Assembly: GCA_035512775.1 (NCBI GenBank)
Contig: DATKDI010000029.1
Coordinates: forward strand, 1 to 41,394
Origin: JAJNBA01 sp035512775
GTDB taxonomy: Bacteria; Actinomycetota; UBA4738; HRBIN12
Reading direction: 5' to 3'
DNA length: 41,394 nt
Shown: positions 22,577 to 31,139 of the stretch, one piece after another
Position numbering within the stretch: position 1 is the first letter of the stretch
Layout: each line of letters opens with the position of its first letter
The notes under the pieces: model-generated
What the model was told of the DNA's origin: nothing
The model's database searches: none
The model's input: the letters and a program-made list of their open reading frames with translations, nothing else
Made by a program: the position numbers and the translations under genes

Positions 22577-24045
22577 CAATCGCCTCCCTTCCGGAACATC
22601 CGCCAGCGGCGCTTCCGCCCAGGCTCATCGTCGAGTGTCGCCCCGATGTCCACCAACCCCTCTCGCTGCTCGCCCGTATCAGCCGGAGCAGCTGGCCTCT
22701 CGTGCGGGGCATCGATGTTCAGGTCGCGGTTCTCGTCGATCACCACGACCCTCCGCCGTGGGAGCTCACCGGGAGGAGCAGGGCTCGAGGGCCGCTTGAC
22801 CCGCGGCTCCGGCTCGGGTGGAGGTTCCTCCCAGAGATGCTCATCGGAAGTTTCGGTGTTGGCCTCCGGCCCGTGTGTAGGCTCCGCGGGCGCTTGAGAA
22901 GACTGCTCGATCGCCTCGGGCGGGTCGGCCTCGACCGGCGGAAGCTCGGGCTCGGTCGGCGTCGAGTCCTCGATAGGCTCGAGGATCGAGACCGCCTCAG
23001 GAACTTTGGCCGCGGGCCCCGAACCGGACACGATGTCGGGCTCCCTAGCATCCTCGGCACTCTCCGACTCCGGTGCAGGGCCGGCCTCATCCACGGTCAC
23101 GACCTCGTCGACCGGGGTCATCACGGCGATCGGCATGTCTTCGAACAGCGGCATCGGCGCATCGGGTGGCGGCCGGAGCGCTACCTCACGGGCGAGCTGG
23201 CGATAGGCCTCCGCCCCCTTGGACTTCGGGTCGTACACGGTGATCGGCTGCCCGAAGCCGGGGGCTTCGGAGAGCCGAACGGTCCTCGGGATGATGACTC
23301 CGTAGACCAGGTCCCCGAAGTAGCGCTGCACCTCCTGGACCACCTGCTCCGAGAGCTTCGTGCGGGGGTCGAACATCGTCATCACGATGCCGGAGAGCCT
23401 GAGGTCGGAGTTGATGTTCTGCTGGACGAGAGAGACGTTGCGGAGCAGCTGCCCCAGTCCCTCGAGGGCGTAGTACTCGCACTGGATCGGGACGATCAGC
23501 TCCTCCGCGGCTGTGAGCGCGTTGATGGTGAGGAGGCCCAGCGAAGGGGGGCAATCGAGGAGGATGAAGTCATACACACCCTCCGAGACGGGCTCGAGGG
23601 CTTTCTTGAGCCTGGCCTCGCGGGAGAACTGAGACACCAGCTCGATCTCGGCCCCGGCCAGGTCGATGGTGGCGGGCACGGCGTGGAGACGGGCGACGGG
23701 GGTCGGGACGATCGCGTGGTTGATGTCGGCCTCCGAGACCACGACGTCATACACGCTTACCTCACGGGCATCGTGACGGATCCCCATCCCGGTCGATGCG
23801 TTGCCCTGGGGGTCGAGGTCGGCGACGAGCACCCGATAGCCGATGTCCGCGAGCGCCGCCCCCAGGCTGACCGCGGTCGTGCTCTTCCCCACCCCGCCCT
23901 TCTGGTTCGCGATGGCGATGATCCGGGCTCGGCCCGGGAGCTCCGGGACGACGGGTGCCTTCTTCCGCGGCGCGCGTTTCGGCTTGGCGGGGGCCGGCGC
24001 ATGGGCCGCCTGAGGCTGGGACGTGCTGGCGGAGGCCTTCGTCAC
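22576..24045 (-). CDS. parA: chromosome partitioning ATPase ParA with unusual 200-residue C-terminal tail
   Basis: 489 residues from a GTG at 24045 (GTGA overlap with rsmG). A basic Ala/Pro/Lys-rich N-terminus (1-37) leads to the deviant Walker A KGGVGKSTT (49-57), VLVADLDPQGNAS (Walker A') and FILLDCPPSLG (Walker B). The normal domain ends around residue 289 (AYRQLAREVAL). The remaining 200 residues are acidic, Pro/Glu-rich and low-complexity, ending in a basic patch (GRKRRWRMFRKGGD). Most ParA proteins stop where this tail begins. The reading frame is continuous and runs to the parB start, so it is not an annotation artefact. Confidence 0.93.
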   Translation of the reverse strand: MTKASASTSQPQAAHAPAPAKPKRAPRKKAPVVPELPGRARIIAIANQKGGVGKSTTAVSLGAALADIGYRVLVADLDPQGNASTGMGIRHDAREVSVYDVVVSEADINHAIVPTPVARLHAVPATIDLAGAEIELVSQFSREARLKKALEPVSEGVYDFILLDCPPSLGLLTINALTAAEELIVPIQCEYYALEGLGQLLRNVSLVQQNINSDLRLSGIVMTMFDPRTKLSEQVVQEVQRYFGDLVYGVIIPRTVRLSEAPGFGQPITVYDPKSKGAEAYRQLAREVALRPPPDAPMPLFEDMPIAVMTPVDEVVTVDEAGPAPESESAEDAREPDIVSGSGPAAKVPEAVSILEPIEDSTPTEPELPPVEADPPEAIEQSSQAPAEPTHGPEANTETSDEHLWEEPPPEPEPRVKRPSSPAPPGELPRRRVVVIDENRDLNIDAPHERPAAPADTGEQREGLVDIGATLDDEPGRKRRWRMFRKGGD

Positions 24046-24635
24046 TGTTCGGTCATGATAACGATGGGTCCGCCGCTTTCAAGAGCTGCCTCGCCCGTGG
24101 CTGTGACCTGGGCGTCCGCAGGCACATCGTCGTCCGTGAAGCTCCGGCCGGCCCAATAGACGAGCGCTCCCCCGGGCACGAGCAGGTCGCGGGCAACGCC
24201 CCACGTACGCGCGGCATCCCCGAATCCCCTCGCGAGGCACACCTCGAATCCCCCGGTGAGCTCCTCTGCGGGACCGGCGAAAACCCGGACGTTCATGAGA
24301 CGTAGCTTCTCGACGGCCAGCTCGAGGAAGGCGGCTCGCGCCTGCCGGGGTTCGCTGAGGGTCATCTCAAGCTCAGGTCGCGCCACCGCCACCGGGAGCC
24401 CTGGGAAACCGGCTCCGGATCCCAGATCGACGATCCGCGCGGCGAGTGGTATGTGGGGGACCGCTCTGAGGCTGTCGAGGATATGGCGGGTGCGCAGGTG
24501 CGCACTGTCAGAGGCTGAGACGATTCCTCTGGGGACCGCCTGATTCAGGAGGAGTGCTTCGTAGAGGCCGAAGGTCGCCACCTGCGCCGGTGAGAGTTCC
24601 TCTGGGGTCCAACCCTCATGTTTCACGTGAAACAC
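24042..24635 (-). CDS. rsmG: 16S rRNA m7G527 methyltransferase RsmG
   Basis: 197 residues from a GTG at 24635. The first codons (MFHVKHEG) are dictated by the parS site embedded in them. The SAM-binding motif is RIVDLGSGAGFPGLPVAVAR, preceded by the family's DSAHLRTRHILDSL. RsmG methylates G527 of 16S rRNA (GidB); loss gives low-level streptomycin resistance in other bacteria. It lies between jag and parA as usual. Confidence 0.95.
   Translation of the reverse strand: MFHVKHEGWTPEELSPAQVATFGLYEALLLNQAVPRGIVSASDSAHLRTRHILDSLRAVPHIPLAARIVDLGSGAGFPGLPVAVARPELEMTLSEPRQARAAFLELAVEKLRLMNVRVFAGPAEELTGGFEVCLARGFGDAARTWGVARDLLVPGGALVYWAGRSFTDDDVPADAQVTATGEAALESGGPIVIMTEQ
24619..24634. other. parS centromere site
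   Basis: TGTTTCACGTGAAACA is a perfect 16-bp match to the bacterial parS consensus. It overlaps the rsmG start codon region. I saw no second perfect copy in the window by eye. Confidence 0.95.
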
Positions 24636-24667
24636 GGCCTTCCGAGAGTTCCGGCTTGGAGGCCCGC

Positions 24668-25162
24668 CTAGAGAGCGCGTACCACGACGAACCTATCGGG
24701 ATCAACGCCCTCGGAGGAGCTCTCGAGATCGTCGAATTCAGCGACGACGTCGTGAACCAGCTTCCGCTCGTAGGCGTTCATGGGATCCAACCTCTCCTCG
24801 GTGCCGGTGCTTCGGACCCGCTCAGCGACTTCCCGAGCATTCTCGATCAGTCGATCTTCTTGGCGCTTCCGGTAGTCCCCCACATCCACGAGCACCCGGA
24901 TCCGGTCGTCCAGTCGACGGCCGACCGAGGTGCGGGCGAGCTCTTGGATGGCGTCCAGCGTTTGACCGTGGCGCCCGATCAGCAACGCCATATCGTCTTC
25001 GGGTCCTTCGACGATATCGACGTAGACGTGCCCCCGATGCGTCACTGGCTCCGCGATGGCATCGATCCCCATCCGCTCGAGGAGCTCTTCCACGAAATCC
25101 GCGACGGCGTCCGCCTGCTCTTCGAGGTCGGCGCCCTCGGCTGCATCCGGTTCGCGTTCCAT
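24668..25162 (-). CDS. jag: Jag/KhpB, KH-R3H RNA-binding protein
   Basis: 164 residues. An acidic N-terminal helix (EEQADAVADFVEELLERMGI), a KH domain with LIGRHGQTLDAIQEL, and an R3H domain with NAYERKLVHDVVAEF. Family members bind RNA and affect cell-wall synthesis and division. It follows yidC, and its ribosome site GGAGG is formed by the last codons of yidC (GGG AGG TAA), so the two are tightly coupled. Confidence 0.93.
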   Translation of the reverse strand: MEREPDAAEGADLEEQADAVADFVEELLERMGIDAIAEPVTHRGHVYVDIVEGPEDDMALLIGRHGQTLDAIQELARTSVGRRLDDRIRVLVDVGDYRKRQEDRLIENAREVAERVRSTGTEERLDPMNAYERKLVHDVVAEFDDLESSSEGVDPDRFVVVRAL

Positions 25163-25165
25163 CCG

Positions 25166-26278
25166 TTACCTCCCGGGCCGTTTCGGACGGTTCGGTCCTG
25201 AGCCCTTGGGTCGGCCCGAACCACCTCTCGTTCCCTTCCGGGTGCCACTCTTCCCCGCCGTGCCCTTCCCGTTGCCAGGCGTGCGAGGCGGGGGCTTCCG
25301 AAGTGTGGTGGGCTCGCCCTGGCGCCGCTTCCGCTCCTGCTCGGCTCGCTCCATCATCTTCCCCATGAAGCCACCCCTGGGCTTGTCCGGCTTCGTCGAA
25401 GCTTTCGACTGCACCTGTGTGAGGCGCCGGTTCATCGCCTCCGGCCCGATGTGCCCCAGCCGAAGCATCACCGCCTGCTGGCCGATCTGGAAGAGGTTGG
25501 ACACGGTCCAATAGAGGATCAGTCCGACCGGGAATCCGAAGCCGAAGATCCCGAACATCACCGGCATGACCTTTGTGATGATCTGCGTCTGAGGGTTCTG
25601 CGCCGAAGCGGGCGTTGCCTTCTGAGTCTGTCGGGTCGAATAGAAGGTCGTCCCGATCATCAACAGGAGCAACGCGTAGTACGGGATCCGGTCGGGGATC
25701 GAGCTCCCGCAGTCGAGCGTGTCACCGGTCGGATTCCGCTCCGTGTCGAGGACCGAGACGGTCCTGCCGGCCTGCTGTGGCGAACACTGGAGGTTCATGA
25801 AGAGGAAATGCTGTCCGCGTCCCTCGTGCTGGGTGACGTCGATGAAGAGCTGCGAGTCTTCCGGGAGATGGTTGTCCTTGAATTGGACCACCCCACGGCT
25901 GTCAGGGTCGGCGGGGAGGGGGACCGGGGCACGGATGACCGAGTACATCGCGATGAGGATGGGGAACTGGAGGAGGAGAGGCAGACAGCCGCCGAGCGGG
26001 TTCACCCCGTACTCCTGGTAGAGCTTCATCGTCTGCTCTTGGACCTTCTGCTTGTTCCCCTTGTACTTCTTCTGGATCTCCTTGATCTTCGGTTGCAAGG
26101 CCTGCATGGCCTGCATGGACTTGATCTGCTTGATGCCGAGCGGCAGCAACACGATGCGGAAGACGATCGTGAGGATGATGATCGCGAAGCCGAAGTTGCC
26201 GGTGAGGTCGTAGCACCAGGCGAGCAGCCATCCGATGGCGTCGAGCAGCGCCTGGAAGGGACCGATCTCAGCCAGCAT
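25166..26278 (-). CDS. yidC: membrane protein insertase YidC
   Basis: 370 residues. Five hydrophobic segments; the first core helix is followed by IVFRIVLLPLGIKQIKSMQA, with the conserved groove arginine and the helical hairpin KIKEIQKKYKGNKQKVQEQT. GVNPLGGCLPLLLQFPILIA is the second family motif. It lacks the large periplasmic domain of Gram-negative YidC but has a moderate extracytoplasmic loop (about 130-190). The C-terminus is a long, very basic tail (RKRRQGEPTTLRKPPPRT and onward), suited to ribosome contact. Confidence 0.95.
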   Translation of the reverse strand: MLAEIGPFQALLDAIGWLLAWCYDLTGNFGFAIIILTIVFRIVLLPLGIKQIKSMQAMQALQPKIKEIQKKYKGNKQKVQEQTMKLYQEYGVNPLGGCLPLLLQFPILIAMYSVIRAPVPLPADPDSRGVVQFKDNHLPEDSQLFIDVTQHEGRGQHFLFMNLQCSPQQAGRTVSVLDTERNPTGDTLDCGSSIPDRIPYYALLLLMIGTTFYSTRQTQKATPASAQNPQTQIITKVMPVMFGIFGFGFPVGLILYWTVSNLFQIGQQAVMLRLGHIGPEAMNRRLTQVQSKASTKPDKPRGGFMGKMMERAEQERKRRQGEPTTLRKPPPRTPGNGKGTAGKSGTRKGTRGGSGRPKGSGPNRPKRPGR

Positions 26279-26579
26279 GTCGCTCGCTCACCGAGACCGT
26301 CTGTATGGCGTGATCATACGACCGTTTCAGAGGTACCGGATCCAATCCACCTCGCCCGAAGGGATTGCAGCGCAGTACGCGTCGCGCTGCCAGGAGCGAC
26401 CCTCGAGCGGCCCCGTGGGTACGGATCGCGTCGGCGGCATAGTGGGAGCAGGTGGGGGAGAACCGGCACTGCCCGCCCAGCCACCCGGACAGCGTGACTC
26501 GGTACAGGGAGATCGCACCGAGCAGGAGGAGCCGGGCGGGGGCGCCCGCTCTCCACAGGAAGCGCCGGACAGACGTCAC
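26268..26579 (-). CDS. yidD: membrane protein insertion efficiency factor YidD
   Basis: 103 residues from a GTG at 26579 that overlaps the rnpA stop (GTGA). The family hallmark YRVTLSGWLGGQCRFSPTCS and HYAADAIRTHG is present, followed by RRVLRCNPFGRGGLDPVP. An amphipathic N-terminus places it at the membrane face, assisting YidC. It overlaps yidC by 11 bp. Confidence 0.93.
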   Translation of the reverse strand: MTSVRRFLWRAGAPARLLLLGAISLYRVTLSGWLGGQCRFSPTCSHYAADAIRTHGAARGSLLAARRVLRCNPFGRGGLDPVPLKRSYDHAIQTVSVSERHAG

Positions 26580-26881
26580 GGACGCACCTCTTCGCGCCCC
26601 AGCAGTTCGGTCATCTCGGCGATCAGGTCCTGGGTTCGCGCTTCTCGGATGGCCTCGCGAGCCACCAAGACGATGTCGCGTCCCTCGAGCCCCTGCGGCG
26701 CGACCTCATGGAGCGCTGCCCGGAGGACGCGCCGAGCTCGGTTCCGCTGCACCGCACCACCGACCTTCTTGCCGGCGATCAGGGCGAGCCCGCCCGAACC
26801 GGGTGCGGCGAACAGTACGACCCGCCTGCCGTGCACCGGCTTGCCGTCACGGAAGACCCTCTGGATCCCCGCCGTGCGCAC
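26576..26881 (-). CDS. rnpA: ribonuclease P protein component
   Basis: About 101 residues if the GTG at 26881 is the start. The RNR motif reads KKVGGAVQRNRARRVLRAAL, and GIQRVFRDGKPVHGRR is the usual N-terminal region. Typical family members also have an R-L-R stretch just before this; here that would need a CTG start at 26893, overlapping the rpmH stop. The start is therefore uncertain. RnpA supports the catalytic RNA in tRNA 5' maturation. Confidence 0.88.
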   Translation of the reverse strand: MRTAGIQRVFRDGKPVHGRRVVLFAAPGSGGLALIAGKKVGGAVQRNRARRVLRAALHEVAPQGLEGRDIVLVAREAIREARTQDLIAEMTELLGREEVRP

Positions 26882-26889
26882 CGTCTCGC

Positions 26890-27039
26890 TCAGCCGGAGA
26901 CGCTGAGACGGCTGCGGCCCTTGCGCCGCCTCGCGGCGAGGATCGCCCGGCCGGCCCGCGTTCGCATCCGGAGACGGAAGCCGTGGGTCTTCGCCCGGCG
27001 GCGGGTGTTCGGCTGGTACGTGCGCTTTCCCTTGGCCAT
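26890..27039 (-). CDS. rpmH: ribosomal protein bL34
   Basis: 49 residues (MAKGKRTYQPNTRRRAKTHG, then FRLRMRTRAGRAILAARRRK and GRSRLSVSG), a textbook bL34. The ATG at 27039 is preceded by AAGGGAA. It is the first gene of the rpmH-rnpA-yidD-yidC-jag-rsmG-parA-parB transcript. Confidence 0.97.
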   Translation of the reverse strand: MAKGKRTYQPNTRRRAKTHGFRLRMRTRAGRAILAARRRKGRSRLSVSG

Positions 27040-27061
27040 CGTCAGTTCCCTTGCGAAAGGA

Positions 27062-27095
27062 AGGCCGGCTACCCGCCGGCCGAAGAGGGAAGTAT
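27062..27095 (-). promoter_or_regulatory. rpmH promoter -10 and leader hairpin
   Basis: On the minus strand TATACT (27095-27090) is a good -10. Transcription would start near 27083, immediately followed by a hairpin GGCCGGC/GCCGGCC (27080-27074 with 27068-27062, 5-base loop). This may protect the 5' end of the operon mRNA. No convincing -35 at 17 bp. Confidence 0.45.
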
Positions 27096-27163
27096 ACGGA
27101 AACATCCCAGGATGGAGGGGTTGACAAGAGAAAGTGCGTCAAGAGGGCTGCAGTGCCTCGCAC

Positions 27164-27289
27164 TGTGGAAAAGCCCGGTGCTATAGTCCGCCCGTTCTTC
27201 CCCGGGGTGATGGGGCCCCCGGCGACCTCCGACCCCGATGCCTCCCCGGATGTGGGTTATCCACCGGTGTGGAAAGGTTCTGTGGAATC
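27164..27289 (+). promoter_or_regulatory. dnaA promoter with DnaA boxes (candidate oriC part)
   Basis: An extended -10, TGC then TATAGT (27182-27187), is the likely dnaA promoter. DnaA-box-like 9-mers compared with TTATCCACA: TTTTCCACA (minus strand, 27172-27164, 8/9), TTATCCACC (27257-27265, 8/9), CTTTCCACA (minus strand, 27276-27268, 7/9) and a weaker one at 27281-27289 (6/9). The first overlaps the promoter, as expected for DnaA autorepression. Confidence 0.6.
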
Positions 27290-27293
27290 TCAG

Positions 27294-28718
27294 ATGTCCG
27301 TCGCATTGCCCGACCAGGAAGCTCGACGGACGTGGTCGGTCGTCCTGGACCGAGCGCGAGCCGAGCTGCCTGAGACCACGTTCCTGATGTGGTTCACCGA
27401 CGTCCGCCCGATCGGTCTGCGCGAGGAGGTGTTGTCCCTCGCCGTTCCCAGCCAGTTCGTCAGAGAGCGCTTGCAACACAACCATCTTGGGCTCATCGAA
27501 GAGGCAGCCGAGGAGGCCTTCGGGCGGCCCGTGAAGATCGAGATGGAAGTCGACGAGGCGATCCGCCACGAAGAAGGCCCGCTCGTCGATCTGACCTCGG
27601 TGCCGCCGGCCGCGTACGCGACGATCGGCGCCCCGCCTGCCCTCGCGCCCGTTTCGGGGAGACCCGTCGGCGCGCCCGGCCTCCCGTTCCCCAACTACAC
27701 CTTCGACGCGTTCGTGCCGGGCCCGTCCAGCCGGTTCGCGCACGCAGCCGCCATGGCGGTCGCGGAAGCGCCGCTCTCGACGGCCTACAACCCGCTGTTC
27801 ATCTACGGCGGTACGGGACTGGGCAAGACCCACCTGCTCCTCGCGATCGGTCACCACATCTGGCGTCTGATGCCCGACACCCGCATCAAGTACGTGACGT
27901 CCGAGCAGTTCGTGACCGAATTCATCAAGGCGGTCCGCGAGCGACAGGGCGACGCCTTCCGTCACAAGTACCGCGAGGTCGACATCTTGCTCGTGGACGA
28001 CATCCAGTTCCTCGCCAAACGCGAAGAGACGCAAACGGAGTTCTTCCACACGTTCAACCATCTGCACGGCGCCGGCCGTCAGATCGTGATCGCGTCGGAC
28101 CGGCCGCCGCACGAGCTCTCGGGGCTGGAAGAGCGGCTGGTGAGCCGATTCCGATGGGGTCTCTGCGTCGACGTCCAGCCGCCGGATCTCGAGACCCGGA
28201 TCGCGATCCTCCAGCTGAAGGCCGAGCGCGAGAACATCCCCGCGGTCGTACCCGAGGTGATCGAGTTCGTGGCGTCGAAGTTCGACCAGTCCGTTCGCGA
28301 GCTCGAGGGTGCGCTGGTGCGGGTGGTCGCCTGGTCGGAGCTCACGCGGCAACCGATCGACATCGAGCTCGCGGAGCGGGCGCTCCAGGACCTGATCCCC
28401 CAGACGGAGCAGGAGATCCCGCCGCCGCTGATCCTCGAGGAGACCGCGACGTACTTCCACCTGTCGACCGGCGATCTCGTGTCCAAGTCCCGCTCCCGGC
28501 CGCTCACACAGGCCAGGCACATCGCGATGTACCTGATGCGCGAGTGCACGGGCCTCTCCCTGGTGAAGATCGGCGAGATCTTCGGGGGTCGCGATCACAC
28601 GACCGCGCTGCACGGCATCAAGAAGGTCGAAGACGAGATGCGCTCTCGCGACGACACGTTCCGGCACGTCCAGGATCTGACTCGGATCATCCGAGGCCGT
28701 GTCCGCGGAGTGGTGTGA
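27294..28718 (+). CDS. dnaA: chromosomal replication initiator DnaA
   Basis: 474 residues from the ATG at 27294 (MSVALPDQEARRTWSVVLDR); upstream in-frame codons lie in the promoter region. Domain I about 8-80, a short Pro/Ala-rich domain II (about 95-130), AAA+ domain with Walker A YGGTGLGKTH (171-180) and Walker B ILLVDDIQFL, and domain IV with the DnaA signature GGRDHTTALHGIKKVEDEM. DnaA opens oriC. Its position between rpmH and dnaN is universal in this phylum. Confidence 0.97.
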   Translation: MSVALPDQEARRTWSVVLDRARAELPETTFLMWFTDVRPIGLREEVLSLAVPSQFVRERLQHNHLGLIEEAAEEAFGRPVKIEMEVDEAIRHEEGPLVDLTSVPPAAYATIGAPPALAPVSGRPVGAPGLPFPNYTFDAFVPGPSSRFAHAAAMAVAEAPLSTAYNPLFIYGGTGLGKTHLLLAIGHHIWRLMPDTRIKYVTSEQFVTEFIKAVRERQGDAFRHKYREVDILLVDDIQFLAKREETQTEFFHTFNHLHGAGRQIVIASDRPPHELSGLEERLVSRFRWGLCVDVQPPDLETRIAILQLKAERENIPAVVPEVIEFVASKFDQSVRELEGALVRVVAWSELTRQPIDIELAERALQDLIPQTEQEIPPPLILEETATYFHLSTGDLVSKSRSRPLTQARHIAMYLMRECTGLSLVKIGEIFGGRDHTTALHGIKKVEDEMRSRDDTFRHVQDLTRIIRGRVRGVV

Positions 28719-28920
28719 GGCCGGTGGATATCATCGCGGTGACGGCCCTCAGAACGGACACCCGATGGACTCGGCCCCGGAGCGACGATGATCGTTCACC
28801 GTCCATCCACATGTCGGCCATGCCCGGTACGCTGCGCAGACCACCCACCCATGCACATTTCCACCGCCCCTACTACTGCTTCTCTTCTAAGAAGACCCTA
28901 GAAGCATCAGGAGGTTGATG
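28719..28920. other. dnaA-dnaN intergenic region, candidate oriC
   Basis: A 202-bp gene-free stretch where actinobacterial oriC usually lies. DnaA-box-like 9-mers: ATATCCACC (minus strand, 28731-28723, 7/9) and CCATCCACA (28803-28811, 7/9); weaker ATTTCCACC at 28858-28866. The 3' part (28870-28908) is the least GC-rich segment and contains the palindrome TCTTCT-A-AGAAGA. Boxes are few and imperfect, so origin activity may be shared with the dnaA upstream region. Confidence 0.5.
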
Positions 28921-30021
28921 ATGAAGTTCCGATGCGACCGCGACGACCTGTCGGAGGCGCTGCAGACCGTCCAACGCGGCGTGTCCTCGCGCCCCGGGAT
29001 CCCCGCGCTCACGGGCGTGCTGCTGGACGCGTCGGAGGACGGGACGCTCACGCTCACCACCACCGACCTCGAGGTCTCGGCCAGGCTCACGATCAGCGTG
29101 CATGTCCAGGAGGCGGGCATCGCGCTGGTGCCGGCGCGGCTCCTCGCCGACACGGTGAAGTCCCTCTCGGAGGCCCCGGTGGACTTCGAGACCGACAAGT
29201 CACAGGCCCACATCCGTTGCGCCGCCTATGAAGGAGCGCTCCGACTCCTACCGGCTGATGACTTCCCAGGAGTGCAGGAACCGACGGGAACCGCGATCTC
29301 GGTAGACCCGGCCGCGTTCGCCGAAGCCGTGCCGCAAGTCGCCCGCGCGGCCTCTCGCGACGAGGCTCGCCCGGTCCTGACGGGGATCCTGCTGGAGATC
29401 AACCGGGAGGGCGTCGTCTTGGTCGCCACCGACTCCTACCGGCTGGCCGTGCGGGATTTGGTCGCGACGGCAGACGGCGAGGCCAAGGCGATCGTGCCCG
29501 AGCGGGCACTCTCCGAGGCCGGACGCGCTGCGGTCGACCAGAAGGCGGAGGTCCAGGCATCCACCAACGGATCGCAGATCGCGTTCCGCGTCGGTTCGTT
29601 GACGCTCACGTCGCGGCTGATCGAGGGCGAGTTCCCCAATTACCGGCAGCTCCTGCCGGAGACCTACGAGAGCCGGCTCACGATCTCGCGGCAGCAGTTC
29701 CTGGAGGCCGTCCGCCGCGTCGGGCTGCTCGCCCGCGACACCACGCCGGTGCGCGTGGAGTTCAACGCCCTCGGTGTGAAGCTCTCGTCCTCCAGCCCCG
29801 ATCTCGGGCAAGCGGTCGAGACGGTCGAGGCGCGGTACGAAGGCGAGGATCTGACCGCCGCGTTCAATCCGCAGTATCTGGTCGACGGCCTGACCGCGGC
29901 CACGGGGGAGAGCGTCCGGATCGACGTCCGTGACGGGCTGAAGCCCGGGGTCATCCGCGGCGATGGCGACGAGCTGACCTACCTGGTGATGCCGGTCCGG
30001 CTCCCCGCCGCGGTCGGCTGA
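28921..30021 (+). CDS. dnaN: DNA polymerase III beta clamp
   Basis: 366 residues. I chose the ATG at 28921 because AGGAGG (28909-28914) is six bases upstream and MKFRCDRDDLSEALQ is the normal start. The three clamp repeats are recognisable (GIPALTGVLLDASEDG; RPVLTGILLEINREGVVLVA; VRVEFNALGVKLSSSS), and the C-terminus TYLVMPVRLP forms the partner-binding pocket edge. It tethers DNA polymerase III and other factors. Confidence 0.96.
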   Translation: MKFRCDRDDLSEALQTVQRGVSSRPGIPALTGVLLDASEDGTLTLTTTDLEVSARLTISVHVQEAGIALVPARLLADTVKSLSEAPVDFETDKSQAHIRCAAYEGALRLLPADDFPGVQEPTGTAISVDPAAFAEAVPQVARAASRDEARPVLTGILLEINREGVVLVATDSYRLAVRDLVATADGEAKAIVPERALSEAGRAAVDQKAEVQASTNGSQIAFRVGSLTLTSRLIEGEFPNYRQLLPETYESRLTISRQQFLEAVRRVGLLARDTTPVRVEFNALGVKLSSSSPDLGQAVETVEARYEGEDLTAAFNPQYLVDGLTAATGESVRIDVRDGLKPGVIRGDGDELTYLVMPVRLPAAVG

Positions 30022-30043
30022 CGCGCGGAGCGCGCGGGCTCGG

Positions 30044-31138
30044 ATGCGCCTGGAGTGGCTCGAGCTTCGGGACTTCCGGAATCACCAACTGACAGCTGTG
30101 GATCACATCCCGGAAGGGCTCGTCGTCGTCGTCGGGCCCAACGGGGAGGGGAAGACCAACCTGCTCGAGGGGATGTTCTTCCTGTACTCGCTCCGTTCTC
30201 CGAGAACGTCGGCGAACGCGCCGCTCGTCCGTGAGGGTGCCGACGTCGGTTATGCCAGGGGCGAGTTCGAGGGGAGAGAAGGGCGAGCCCTCGTCGAGGT
30301 GGAGATCCCGCGGAAGGGTGCGAGCCGAGTGAAGCTGAACAAGAGTCCGATCCGGCGGAAGCGAGAGCTCCGCCGACAGGTGCGGGCGGTGCTGTTCGGC
30401 CCGTTCGACCTGCCGGTGGTGATCGGCGACCCCTCCAAGCGTCGCGACCTGATGGATGAGGCCGTCGTCGCGCTCTGGCCGCTGAAAGACGGCGTCTCGT
30501 CCGCGTACGACCGGGCGCTCCGCCAGCGGAATCGCCTCCTCAAGGAGTGGGAGGGCGGCCGTGGGGTCCCGTCGGGGATGGACGCGTGGGACGAAGAGCT
30601 CGTCCGGACCGGCGTTCCGGTGATCGAGGCGCGCGACGAGGCCGTCGCGCGCCTCGCCACCGGCGCCTCGTCCGAGTTCGAGGCCCTGAGCGGATACGAG
30701 CTCGTGGTGGCGTACGCGCCCAACGTGACAGGTCCCGGTTCCGCCGAGGAGGCGTTCCGCGAGCAACTCGCGGCGAGGCGGGCGGATGAGCTCGTCCGCA
30801 GGACGTCGCTCGTCGGCCCGCACCGCGACGACCTGACCCTGGCGGTCCGTGACCTCGGCGCCCGGGCGTTCGGGTCGCACGGCGAGACGTGGGCCGCGGC
30901 GCTCTGCCTTCGCCTCGGGATCGCGGCGGCGGTCGCTGCCGAGACCGGGGAGCCTCCGCTCCTGCTCATCGACGACCCGTTCAGCGCATTGGACCCCAGT
31001 CGCCGAGACCGCATCGCGCAACGTCTCGCGGACCGAGGTGGTCAGGTCGTGATCAGCGTCGCAGACGAGGCCGACGTGCCGCCCGTCTCGTCCGCGGTCT
31101 GGCAGGTCGACGCCGGCGCCGTGACGGTGAGGTCCTGA
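30044..31138 (+). CDS. recF: RecF, DNA repair ATPase
   Basis: 364 residues. MRLEWLELRDFRNHQLTAVD is the classic RecF start, then Walker A VVVVGPNGEGKTNLLEG. The ABC signature region reads FGSHGETWAAALCLRLG instead of the common SQGQ(Q/R)T, and Walker B is LLLIDDPFSALD. RecF helps load RecA at gaps. It lies 22 bp after dnaN and 1 bp before the DUF721 gene. Confidence 0.94.
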   Translation: MRLEWLELRDFRNHQLTAVDHIPEGLVVVVGPNGEGKTNLLEGMFFLYSLRSPRTSANAPLVREGADVGYARGEFEGREGRALVEVEIPRKGASRVKLNKSPIRRKRELRRQVRAVLFGPFDLPVVIGDPSKRRDLMDEAVVALWPLKDGVSSAYDRALRQRNRLLKEWEGGRGVPSGMDAWDEELVRTGVPVIEARDEAVARLATGASSEFEALSGYELVVAYAPNVTGPGSAEEAFREQLAARRADELVRRTSLVGPHRDDLTLAVRDLGARAFGSHGETWAAALCLRLGIAAAVAAETGEPPLLLIDDPFSALDPSRRDRIAQRLADRGGQVVISVADEADVPPVSSAVWQVDAGAVTVRS

Positions 31139-31139
31139 C

